Below, in pieces: positions 47,643-56,206 of a DNA stretch of 64,000 bases. The first letter of the stretch is position 1. Every line of letters begins with the position of its first letter. The stretch is from Haloquadratum walsbyi J07HQW2 (GTDB lineage: Archaea > Halobacteriota > Halobacteria > Halobacteriales > Haloferacaceae). Where the stretch lies: positions 1,069,729-1,133,728 of the forward strand of contig NZ_KE356561.1 in the NCBI RefSeq assembly GCF_000415985.1, in the 5' to 3' direction. The notes beneath the pieces were generated by a model that searched no databases, had not been told where the DNA came from, and saw only the letters and a list, made by a program, of their open reading frames with translations. The position numbers and the translations under genes were made by a program.

Positions 47643-48407
47643 GTGACTACCGATGATGCTCCGACAGCGCCAGTAAGTGACCCAACAGTTATTGATGATA
47701 TCATGGATAGGGATCGACGGAACGGCGCGGTTGCCCTTCGTGCAGATGCCGTTGGTATATTTTATTCACATCGGGACTTTATTACAATATTGTATAAATC
47801 CGGTAATGTTATCCGTTATCTAGGTGGGAGACACGGTGACAATATCCTTCGCATCCCTGACTCGTTTCCTGAGCCGGTGTTAGCGTTCTACGGTGCTGCA
47901 CAACTAGGCATTGTGACACGATTTGATAAGACAGTTCAGTCAGATCATCCAGCCGAAGAACTCCTACGTATTGTGCTTGCGTCATCAATACAGGAAGAGA
48001 AATTTGACCTTCCACCTGGACATAATCTTGCTGTATACGGTAATGCTCCGACAACATCAGCAACAACACACTGGGAGACCGAAGTCTGGAGCGAGAATCC
48101 AGCAGTCCATCCTACACCGGTCGTCCCTAGCGACATCGCTCTTAATGCCGATACATAGACGCATACACATGAAGAGATCATAACCGAGGCAGTGCGTGTC
48201 GTCAATCAATGCAATATCGCCCCGGGAGAAGATGTCGTCGTGCGAGACAGTCTAATGAACTCACGCGTTGTGATAGCTGGGCTTGTCGCTCCGGTTTTCG
48301 CCGGGGCGACGACTGTGTTTCCTGATGAAAAGACGACGGGAGGTATTGGAGTTGGCAGTGGTGTTGTCCCAGAATCAAGACAGATTGACCTGAAATCGAT
48401 ATGGTAG
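47643..48407 (+). pseudogene. Conserved haloarchaeal protein gene, interrupted by in-frame TAG
   Basis: Starting at GTG 47643, a 171-residue frame reads NGAVALRADAVGIFYSHRDF and YLGGRHGDNILRIPDSFPEP, ending NADT at TAG 48156-48158. The same frame continues for 82 more codons (THTHEEIITEAVRVVNQCNI, then LVAPVFAGATTVFPDEKTTG) to the stop at 48405-48407, without further stops. This gives about 254 codons in total. The continuation is protein-like, so the TAG looks like a nonsense mutation. No known domain is seen. Alternatively two separate short genes share one frame. Nothing in the window supports pyrrolysine use. Confidence 0.62.
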
Positions 48408-48544
48408 TAAGAGTATGAGATAATAAACGAATGTCGGTTGCATCTGAGCGTCAATGATAAAATAAAAACATGAACTCAGTATCTGCGCACGTCGGGAGAA
48501 CCCACAATGTATTTTCACTCTGATACCATACTAAATTCTATACT

Positions 48545-49144
48545 ATGTATGTCCGGGACGCAAAAAATCGTGATGAGGCCTGGTTACTCGATTGGATTGA
48601 GGAGGCAGAGATTGGAGATCCAGCCTTTCGGTCCCGGGATTATGTGATTGCACTCAATGAAGAGACATCTCGGAAGGCTGGATTTGGTCGAATCCGAAGT
48701 CACAGTGATGATGACGAAACGTTCTGTGAACTTGCGTTAGTCTTTACATTACCAGTATGGCGTAATCAGGGCGTTGGTGCACACGTTATTGAGCGGCTGG
48801 TCGCAGAGGCAGCCGATGAACAGCATGAGACAGTGCATGTATTTACCACTGATCCTGGATATTTCACCATGTTTGGATTTAAACCACAAGAATCAGCTCA
48901 ACTTGACTCACATATAAAAACTCGATTTAGGACCGCGCGTGAAAATCGGGAAAGTGACGATGATCAGCTCGTAGCACTCTCGATTAATACCGATGAGTTG
49001 AGTATTCCACAGCAAATGCGTGAACGGTTCAAGCAGGCACGTCCATCGGATGAACCCGCTGAAGGTGAAGTCGTTATCGAAGAGACAGCTGAAGATTTCG
49101 GTATTGACCCAACAGAAACAACGTATAAATATGACACTGGTTAG
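48545..49144 (+). CDS. GNAT-family N-acetyltransferase
   Basis: A 199-residue protein with the GNAT acyl-CoA site in LALVFTLPVWRNQGVGAHVI, where the QGVGAHV loop binds the pyrophosphate of acetyl-CoA. DPGYFTMFGFKP follows as the typical C-terminal strand. It begins MYVRDAKNRDEAWLLDWIEE. The last 60 residues (QQMRERFKQARPSDEPAEGE) form an acidic extension. The acceptor is unknown. It stands alone, with no operon neighbours. Confidence 0.85.
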   Translation: MYVRDAKNRDEAWLLDWIEEAEIGDPAFRSRDYVIALNEETSRKAGFGRIRSHSDDDETFCELALVFTLPVWRNQGVGAHVIERLVAEAADEQHETVHVFTTDPGYFTMFGFKPQESAQLDSHIKTRFRTARENRESDDDQLVALSINTDELSIPQQMRERFKQARPSDEPAEGEVVIEETAEDFGIDPTETTYKYDTG

Positions 49145-49293
49145 CGTGAGCTTCTTTACTTTAGGTCCCAGGGACTTGTCTTGACCGCCAATAAACTAAG
49201 ATAACAATTCCGCTTGCAGCCTGGTGTGGACATCAACTGTCTCTATTAGTCAATATAAATATCCGCTCATTAGATAACGTAGTCATCCTAAAA

Positions 49294-49659
49294 CTATGTT
49301 CGATCAGAAAGAAAGTCTGTACTGAAGACAATGTATGCAAGAACACTACAGAAAAGAATCGGGGGTAAAATCGCAAATGCCCACAACGGTTCAATCCCCC
49401 ATCCAAGTAACAATACGAGATTACCAAGTCCAATCGCAAGAAATGGGGCAACAGCAATGGCTGCTCGTCGTCGATTGTGCCCACCACTATCTGACCCCAG
49501 TGGTGCATCTGGGTCAAATGATGATGTTCCGTTAGCATCTATTTCCGACTTTGTCATTTGCTTTTGAGTGGTCACTTCACGTCCTGCGGTAGTGTCAACT
49601 TTGATGCTTCGATCCGCATTCGTGCTTGTATTTTCTTCCGGTGATGATCGAGAATTCAT
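49294..49659 (-). CDS. Small membrane protein, two membrane segments, unknown function
   Basis: A 121-residue protein. The first 65 residues are polar and acidic (PDAPLGSDSGGHNRRR), then two hydrophobic segments follow: AAIAVAPFLAIGLGNLVLLL and PLWAFAILPPILFCSVLAYI. The RRR before the first segment suggests the N-terminus is inside. The start is ATG 49659. The second small membrane-protein gene lies 93 bases upstream on the same strand and may be co-transcribed. Confidence 0.7.
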   Translation of the reverse strand: MNSRSSPEENTSTNADRSIKVDTTAGREVTTQKQMTKSEIDANGTSSFDPDAPLGSDSGGHNRRRAAIAVAPFLAIGLGNLVLLLGWGIEPLWAFAILPPILFCSVLAYIVFSTDFLSDRT

Positions 49660-49752
49660 GAGTTCGATATATTCTGTAGTGAATAAAAATATGGATTATT
49701 TGTGTCTACGCGTTAGCATCTGAGTTATCTGTCTCAATCCCATTTATTTTTA

Positions 49753-50160
49753 TTAATTGTGGTCGGTATCAGTCATAACGTCATTGTTATCCTCAATTCG
49801 TGACGCAATCGAGACAAGTCCAAAGAGCATACTAAGAAGAAAAGTTGAGACGATAATTCCATACAATGAGAGGGAAACTGGGGTTGTAGGAATTGTCACA
49901 CTCATATTAAGAATCTGAGTGCGAGCCATAGTCTGTGGAGCATTACTACCGACAAGCCATCCAATCCCAGCTGAAAGAATGATAACAAATCCACCAAGTC
50001 CGAGGAGAATCTGACGACCAAGTCCTGGTTGTCCCTGTGGTGATTCTGACTGTGTCATTGAATCACCTGTGGATGATCCTTTAGTAGTCACAGTTGACTC
50101 AGTATCGGTATTTTCGTTCGTATCATGTGATGTTGGTAGCCCTGTCTCCTCGGCGGACAT
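49753..50160 (-). CDS. Small membrane protein, two membrane segments, unknown function
   Basis: A 135-residue protein with a Ser/Thr-rich polar N-terminus of about 45 residues (ENTDTESTVTTKGSSTGDSM) and two membrane helices: QILLGLGGFVIILSAGIGWL and SLYGIIVSTFLLSMLFGLVS. The end is acidic. The start is ATG 50160, not 50178. It is divergent from the cytidine deaminase gene and shares the layout of its downstream neighbour, so they may form a pair. Confidence 0.7.
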   Translation of the reverse strand: MSAEETGLPTSHDTNENTDTESTVTTKGSSTGDSMTQSESPQGQPGLGRQILLGLGGFVIILSAGIGWLVGSNAPQTMARTQILNMSVTIPTTPVSLSLYGIIVSTFLLSMLFGLVSIASRIEDNNDVMTDTDHN

Positions 50161-50291
50161 TATTAACCCTTGATACACAGACAGCGGGTATATGCCGTTC
50201 GACTCCCGAGCGTGCAGAAATTGTTGAAATACTGTTGAGAGAGCTCATAATCCACGGGGAACAATTTAACCCTTGCATACAAAATCAGCTG

Positions 50292-50714
50292 ATGATGAGC
50301 AGTGACCACGCGTTGATTACCCGCGCTCGTACGGCATTTCAATCAGCATATGTGCCATACTCTGAGTATCGTGTCGGCGCCGCAGTTGAGACGGCCGATG
50401 GTTCGGTGTATACGGGATGTAATATCGAGAATGCAAACTATTCAAATAGTCTTCATGCCGAGGAAGTCGCAGTTGCCGCAGCAATACAAGATGGTCAAGA
50501 CACATTCAAACGTATCGCGGTCGCTTCAGCCGCACAGGATGGTGTAACGCCTTGTGGAATGTGTCGACAAACACTTGCAGAATTCGCCGACGGTTCACTT
50601 AAAATCCTCTGTGATGAAGGAGGAGGAAATGTCAAGACCTATACGCTCACAGAGTTACTCCCAAAGACGATTTCAGAGGAAACGCTCAAAGATGCAAACG
50701 ATACGATGCATTGA
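50292..50714 (+). CDS. cdd: Cytidine deaminase
   Basis: A 140-residue zinc enzyme converting cytidine or deoxycytidine to uridine forms. It has AYVPYSEYRVGAAVETADGS, then CNIENANYSNSLHAEEVAVA with the catalytic Glu in HAEE, and TPCGMCRQTLAEFAD, whose two cysteines bind zinc. The first zinc ligand is His. Two ATGs (50292, 50295) are possible; longer in-frame starts would overlap the divergent gene. A uridine-phosphorylase-like gene lies 1.3 kb further on, consistent with pyrimidine salvage. Confidence 0.92.
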   Translation: MMSSDHALITRARTAFQSAYVPYSEYRVGAAVETADGSVYTGCNIENANYSNSLHAEEVAVAAAIQDGQDTFKRIAVASAAQDGVTPCGMCRQTLAEFADGSLKILCDEGGGNVKTYTLTELLPKTISEETLKDANDTMH

Positions 50715-50817
50715 CTTTGAAATCACTATCAGTGTCTGATTAATGCTACGTCTTGTGATAGTAGATCGAAGTACTATTTGCTATCGTTGGAACTTGATCT
50801 CGTCCGAGTAATCACAA

Positions 50818-51776
50818 TCAGAATAATACTAATGGAAGCATCACAACCACGCTGACAAATGTTTCGACAGTAAATTCACGATACCTACCGCCATCGACAT
50901 TCTGTCCGATCTCAAGTACCTTTGGAAGGAATTCTGTAATAACGAGAAAAATCATCCCACCAGCTACAAACCTAAATCCGAATGGGAGAAATATTCTTGC
51001 CCACGATACGAAAATAAAAGTGATGACAGCAGTAATGAGTTGTGGTAATAATGAGAAGATGGCGGCTGCGACCATTCGCCACTCACTGACATCTAGTGAT
51101 CGTAATGTGATGGAGACAGCAACCCCCTCCGGAATATTGTGAATAGAAATAGCGATTGATATAAAAACCGTTAATACCGGAACGGTAAAGCCAGACAGTA
51201 CAATCGCTTGATTAAATCCAGTATAGGCAAACGGCACTCCAACGGTGACACCCTCTGGGAATGAGTGGATGTCAGAACTCCAAATATCAGCAGTAGTTTC
51301 TTAAAATCCGCATCCACAGCAGCGATTGAAAGTGCCGATGAGTCCATTTTTTTGATAGCCTCATCGTTGTTGTTATGACACTGGGTTGTGTCCACAATAG
51401 GCCTAGTATCATTACTTGTCGCTGTCCCACCACCTGCATGTGTGGAGTGAGCAGGTGATTTTGAAGTAGTCATTGCTGCCTCAGAGTCAATATTGATCTG
51501 GTCAGTGACAGCGTCTGCGAGAATCATTAACATGACTCCTGTAACTGCACCAGCAATCAACAGGCTTGGAAATCCTTCTGAAGCAGAAACCCCCTCAGTA
51601 ATAAGTCCAAGTCCTGAGGCAGAAAGCATAATGCCTGATGCAAGACCCCAGAGAATGACATTCCAGCGGTCGCTGATCTCATCGAATAAAAAGAGTGGAA
51701 TTGCACCAATACCGGTTGCCACGGCGGTCACTAGTTCAGCAACAAAGACAAATTCAATCGCGGTGAGCGTTATCAT
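50818..51776 (-). pseudogene. ZIP-family metal transporter with one frameshift
   Basis: The N-terminal frame from ATG 51776 gives three membrane segments (LTAIEFVFVAELVTAVATGI, WGLASGIMLSASGLGLITEG, LLIAGAVTGVMLMILADAVT), a His-rich loop (HSTHAGGGTATSNDTRP) and LLLIFGVLTS, then leaves frame near 51262-51275. The other frame restores IHSFPEGVTVGVPFAYTGFN, the ZIP helix IV motif. IHNIPEGVAVSITL (helix V) follows, to the end at 50818. One base indel repairs the whole gene of about 320 residues. ZIP proteins import zinc or other divalent ions. A recent mutation or a sequence error are both possible. Confidence 0.85.
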
Positions 51777-51987
51777 ACTAACTTATCTCATATTGATGAC
51801 GAGTGGTTTCTTATCATAAATATCAGTATTTCGGTGGAATATTGCTTCGACCCAGATATGTCACAGAATCACCCCAGAGTATAGCATAATTATAAACATT
51901 TTATATTTTATTTATTGCCCCGTCGATAATGTGATTACATATCTAGGTATACGACAATATATTGTCGTCTGAGACAATGTACAGTGC

Positions 51988-52812
51988 ATGGACGATAGCG
52001 AGGATCCTAACGATGATGAGCAATATCATCTTGAGATCACGGCGAATGATATCGCTGATACGGTTTTGCTTCCGGGAAATCCGGGTCGGGTAGAAACAAT
52101 TACTGAAATATGGGACCAAGCAACAGTGTATGGTGATCACAGAGAATTTCGAACAGCGACCGGAACGTATCAAGAAACACCAATTTCAGTTACGTCGACA
52201 GGGATCGGTGGTCCTTCTGCGGCTATTGCAATCGAAGAGCTGGCACGGATCGGAGCTGAGACATTCATCCGGGTAGGGTCTTGTGGTGCGTTGTCCGCTG
52301 ACGTTGCCGTTGGTGATCTTATTATTTCTTCAGGAGCAATCAGACAAGAAGGAACGTCGGCGGAGTATGTGCGCGATGATTATCCGGCAGTCGCCGATTA
52401 TGAAGTTATCTCCGCGCTCACCGCCGCCGCGGAGCAACTTGGTCATGATTATCATGTTGGTGTCACATTGAGCACTGATTCGTTTTATCCGGGACAGGAC
52501 CGACCAGGGTTCAACGGATATACCGCACCAGGATCTGGGTCACTCATCGAAGAACTCAAACAGCTGAACGTGATGAATATCGAAATGGAAGCTGCTACGT
52601 TACTCACCATTGCGAGTCTATATCAGCTCCGCGCGGGAGCCATATGCACTGTCTATGCAAATCGAGAGACCGGAGAGTTTCAAAGTGGTGATGACACAAA
52701 GGCTGCGGAGACCGCAACTCTTGGATGTCATCTCTTAGCGGAAATGGATGCGGCAAAACGGTCAGCTGGAGTTGATCAGTGGCATGCTGGACTCTCGATT
52801 GAATCCGAATAA
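51988..52812 (+). CDS. udp: Nucleoside phosphorylase, uridine phosphorylase-like
   Basis: A 274-residue phosphorylase of the PNP/UDP family 1. Blocks are TVLLPGNPGRVETITEI (phosphate site), ISVTSTGIGGPSAAIAIEEL, IRVGSCGALSADVAVGDLI and NVMNIEMEAATLLTIAS (ribose-binding glutamate). Uridine phosphorylase-like proteins have this arrangement; purine specificity is not excluded. The start is ATG 51988, with an AT-rich region upstream. It lies near the cytidine deaminase gene, so pyrimidine salvage is plausible. Confidence 0.86.
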   Translation: MDDSEDPNDDEQYHLEITANDIADTVLLPGNPGRVETITEIWDQATVYGDHREFRTATGTYQETPISVTSTGIGGPSAAIAIEELARIGAETFIRVGSCGALSADVAVGDLIISSGAIRQEGTSAEYVRDDYPAVADYEVISALTAAAEQLGHDYHVGVTLSTDSFYPGQDRPGFNGYTAPGSGSLIEELKQLNVMNIEMEAATLLTIASLYQLRAGAICTVYANRETGEFQSGDDTKAAETATLGCHLLAEMDAAKRSAGVDQWHAGLSIESE

Positions 52813-52982
52813 GAGGCTGTTCTAGTATCAAAGTAATATACGCTTATTGCTTTTATCTATCATGTATTTCTGTTATATATATGACTCATATATCAATATT
52901 TTTGCTGGCTGAAAGCCTATTACTGTTGATTTGTCCAACTCGTTCCGCAGTTGATTTATTCGATAACGTGTAATGTTTAAAT

Positions 52983-54179
52983 ATGAGCACACAGGTCGTC
53001 GTCGTAGGGGCTGGGTATGCGGGCACCGGTGCTGTAAATCGTCTTGAGGACGAACTTGGACCAGATGCTGAACTCACGTGGATTTCAGAGAACGATTATC
53101 ATCTCGTTTTACATGAGGTTCATCGCTGCATTCGTGACCCAAGCGTTGAGTCAAAGGTTGCAATCCCGATTGATGATGTTAAGACATCAGAAACAGACTT
53201 TCAGACGGGTCGGGTAACAGATGTTAACGTTGATGACCGCACTGTTGAGGTTGACAATGGTGAAGAAACAATTGGGTATGATTATTTGCTATTAGCTATC
53301 GGGTCAGGGACTGCATTCTATGGTATTGATGGTCTGAAAGAACATGCTCACGAACTCAAAGGTCTTGATGATGTACGAGCGATTCACTCTGACGTCGCTA
53401 CCGCTGCGAAGGAGGCGACTCAAGAGAACCCAGCAGAAATTATTATTGGAGGGGCAGGTCTCTCAGGCATTCAGACAGCCGGAGAGATTGCAGAATATCG
53501 TGACGAGCATCGTGCACCAATAGAGATCACACTTGTTGAGGGTCTTGATGAAGTATTCCCAGGGAACGATACAGAATTGCAAGGAGCCCTCAGAGAGCGG
53601 TTAGAAAAGCGTAACGTGAATATACTCACTGGAGAGTTTATTTCAGAAGTTGACTCGGAGAACGTGTATGTCGGTGGCGACGATGATAGTGATCCGGAGG
53701 AGCTATCTTACGACACGCTCATCTGGACAGGCGGGATAACTGGTCAAGATGAGGTTACTGATGTTGAAGTTGACAAGGATGACCGATCACAGCGCGTGTT
53801 CGCTGGTGCGGATTTCCAGACATCAACTGACCGTGTTTTTGCTGTCGGTGACACAGCACTTATTGAACAAGGATCTGATTCAGTCGCACCACCAACGGCA
53901 CAAGCCGCATGGCAAGCTGCTGAAGTAGCTGGTGAGAACGTTGCACGAGCGATCAATGGAGAGCCGCTTCAGACGTGGAGACATGATGATAAAGGGACCG
54001 TCATTTCTGTTGGCGATGATGCTGTTGCACATGGTGTTAAATTCCCTGTGCTCGGTCAACTACCAATTAATGTCTTTGGTGGTACAGCGGCTCGAACGCT
54101 CAAAAAGGGAATCGCTGCCCGCTGGATTGCTGATGTCGCTTCGACTCGCCATGCGCTCGAAGCATGGGAAAGCATGTAA
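52983..54179 (+). CDS. FAD-dependent NAD(P)H dehydrogenase (NDH-2-like)
   Basis: A 398-residue flavoprotein with two Rossmann folds. FAD-binding starts with VVVVGAGYAGTGAVNRLEDE, the second dinucleotide site is EIIIGGAGLSGIQTAGEIAE, and DRVFAVGDTALIEQGSD closes the FAD site. APPTAQAAWQAAEVAGENVA is typical of type II NADH dehydrogenases. The C-terminal part (VLGQLPINVFGGTAARTLKK) has the kind of amphipathic helix that binds the membrane. Such enzymes pass electrons from NADH to menaquinone without pumping. The 170-base upstream region is AT-rich. Confidence 0.88.
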   Translation: MSTQVVVVGAGYAGTGAVNRLEDELGPDAELTWISENDYHLVLHEVHRCIRDPSVESKVAIPIDDVKTSETDFQTGRVTDVNVDDRTVEVDNGEETIGYDYLLLAIGSGTAFYGIDGLKEHAHELKGLDDVRAIHSDVATAAKEATQENPAEIIIGGAGLSGIQTAGEIAEYRDEHRAPIEITLVEGLDEVFPGNDTELQGALRERLEKRNVNILTGEFISEVDSENVYVGGDDDSDPEELSYDTLIWTGGITGQDEVTDVEVDKDDRSQRVFAGADFQTSTDRVFAVGDTALIEQGSDSVAPPTAQAAWQAAEVAGENVARAINGEPLQTWRHDDKGTVISVGDDAVAHGVKFPVLGQLPINVFGGTAARTLKKGIAARWIADVASTRHALEAWESM

Positions 54180-54549
54180 ATAATCTGGAGTTACCGCTGA
54201 TAGCCCGGCAATAATCTCACTGATATCATAGTATATGTTGCGATATACTACGTGATAATTCAGAACACGTGTTCAAAATATGTCTTTAGAAATTACTGAT
54301 AACAGCCGTTCACTACCTATATTTATACTGTGAGTAATCAGATGAACAATAAGTGAGTGATAATATAACACCTCATTCATTCGATCAGTTCTTATGATGA
54401 ATAGATAATCTATTATTGGATATATGATACTTTTTCTACTTATTACTTCTTTTAAATGCTGCTTGTCCTGTGGGTCCTGAGAACTGACAAGGCGACAGGA
54501 AAATACTACGGTAGATATAGAAATTAGGAGACTCTAGTACAGACAGAAC
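54180..54549. other. AT-rich convergent gap, no gene seen
   Basis: A 370-base convergent gap, very AT-rich, with several near-repeats of TATA-like sequence. No RNA gene or element was recognised. Confidence 0.4.
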
Positions 54550-55083
54550 TTAATGTGACGTCTCGCCAGCAGGTGCACGCATGTCGTCGATCTGGAGAAT
54601 AAGGATATTACTTGTATCGTCCTTGCCATCGATTGTTCCCTCAATAATGAGTTTTGAAAGTGGCGTTGGACCGACTGTCATCGAATCACCCTCATGAAAG
54701 TCGCGGACAGAGCCTTGAATATGAACTTCTGCACGACAGAGTTCAGGATGGTGTACAGATGAGAGATCAATTTCTTCAACATTTGCGTTGTCAAGCTCTT
54801 CGTTCTCATGGAATAATGGAACAAATGCCGGGTTCTCCATCTGATTGACATCAAGTGCCTCATATGCATTTGCCGTTGGCTTGTATCCCCCTTTTGGACC
54901 TGGCACGCCTTCAACAAGTTGCAATGCTTTTAAACTCTGCATCTGGTTTCGGATTGTTCCGGGGTTACGGTCTACCTCACCCGCAATGGTTTCACCCTTT
55001 ACAGCCTCCTCATCGTCTCGATGAAGATTAATCAGTGCCGTTAAGATAGTTTTCTGGCTTGATGTTAGCTCTATTGATGACAT
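54550..55083 (-). CDS. Winged-helix transcriptional regulator (haloarchaeal, Rrf2/TrmB-like)
   Basis: A 177-residue protein. The first 75 residues form a winged helix: LTSSQKTILTALINLHRDDE, AGEVDRNPGTIRNQMQSLKA, then VEGVPGPKGGYKPT as the wing. The C-terminal part (CRAEVHIQGSVRDFHEGDSM, then VGPTPLSKLIIEGTIDGKDD) may bind an effector. No cysteine cluster like Rrf2/IscR is seen. The gene is divergent from the epimerase gene at 55165 with 81 bases between starts, so it may regulate it. Confidence 0.82.
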   Translation of the reverse strand: MSSIELTSSQKTILTALINLHRDDEEAVKGETIAGEVDRNPGTIRNQMQSLKALQLVEGVPGPKGGYKPTANAYEALDVNQMENPAFVPLFHENEELDNANVEEIDLSSVHHPELCRAEVHIQGSVRDFHEGDSMTVGPTPLSKLIIEGTIDGKDDTSNILILQIDDMRAPAGETSH

Positions 55084-55164
55084 AACTAATCATTTACTAT
55101 AGACGGTATTAAATCCGGTGGATGATTCGATATCAATTTGTGACTCCTATCATAGATATAGTAT

Positions 55165-56082
55165 ATGCGTGACAAACGTGTTCTTGTAACTGGCGGAGCG
55201 GGTTTTATTGGCTCAAATCTGGCGAATCATCTTGCAGAAACCAACGATGTCGTAGCTGTAGATGATCTTCATCTCGGAACACCGTCAAATCTCAATGAAA
55301 CAGTGAACTTTGTAAATGCTAGCGTGCTTGAAGATGAGCTACCAACTACTAAGATCGATGTTGTGTTTCACCTTGCTGCATACTCATCATACACAATGGT
55401 CGAAGAAAACAAACGACAAGCAACCAGAGTGAATGTTGAAGGATTCGTCAATACTGTTGAGCAAGCACGTGAGGATGGATGTCAAACAGTCGTGTACGCA
55501 TCAACCTCATCGATATATGGTTCGCGGACGGAGCCATCGCCAGAAGATCTACCAATTGAAGCACGAACATGTTATGAGGCATCAAAATTAGCTCGTGAGA
55601 CCTACGCGGAGTATTTTAATCATCACTATGACATGACACTTGCAGGACTGCGGTTTTTTTCTGTGTATCAAGGGTACGGAGGTGCAGAAGAACATAAAGG
55701 CGAGTACGCAAATACTGTCGCACAGTTTGCGGAAAAAATCGCAAATGGCGAGCGACCAGCGCTCTTTGGGGATGGGACACAAACACGCGATTTCACACAT
55801 GTTGATGATATCGTCCGCGGAATCGAGTCCGCTGCCGAATACGACCTACAGGGGATTTATAATCTTGGCACGGGCGAAAGTTATGATTTCAATACCATGG
55901 TCGATATGATCAATGACGAACTTGGGACCGATATTGATCCTAAATATATTGAAAATCCACTTGATGTGTATGTTCATGATACGATGGCTGATAGCACAAA
56001 GATACGCGAGGCGACTGGGTGGACTCCTGAAATTACATTTGAGGAGGGTGTCTCACGAGTTTGTGAAGCATATCTAGATTGA
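55165..56082 (+). CDS. NAD-dependent sugar epimerase/dehydratase
   Basis: A 305-residue extended short-chain dehydrogenase. The NAD site is RVLVTGGAGFIGSNLANHLA, the active site YxxxK is in ARTCYEASKLARETYAEYF, and STSSIYGSRTEP holds the conserved serine. RFFSVYQGYGGAEEHKGEYA and RDFTHVDDIVRGIESAAEYD match UDP-glucose 4-epimerase relatives. Substrate could be UDP-glucose, UDP-N-acetylglucosamine or GDP-sugars. It would feed surface glycosylation. Confidence 0.9.
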   Translation: MRDKRVLVTGGAGFIGSNLANHLAETNDVVAVDDLHLGTPSNLNETVNFVNASVLEDELPTTKIDVVFHLAAYSSYTMVEENKRQATRVNVEGFVNTVEQAREDGCQTVVYASTSSIYGSRTEPSPEDLPIEARTCYEASKLARETYAEYFNHHYDMTLAGLRFFSVYQGYGGAEEHKGEYANTVAQFAEKIANGERPALFGDGTQTRDFTHVDDIVRGIESAAEYDLQGIYNLGTGESYDFNTMVDMINDELGTDIDPKYIENPLDVYVHDTMADSTKIREATGWTPEITFEEGVSRVCEAYLD

Positions 56083-56094
56083 TCTACTGTGAGA

Positions 56095-56124
56095 GATGGT
56101 GATGGTGATGGTGATTGCGATTGC
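56095..56124. repeat. Short tandem repeat GATGGT x3 followed by GATTGC x2
   Basis: Direct six-base repeats at 56095-56112 and 56113-56124, between the epimerase and gyrA genes. It is non-coding in both neighbours. Confidence 0.9.
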
Positions 56125-56206
56125 TTACTGGAGAAAATATCGTAGGAGATATTTCATTATCGCTGCAGTAAAAATACCGTTGATCAGAACTCTGTCAGGG
56201 CGTTAA

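Noticed and set aside
48156-48158. TAG read as pyrrolysine
   Set aside because: No pyl genes in the window and haloarchaea of this kind are not known to use it; a nonsense mutation is simpler.
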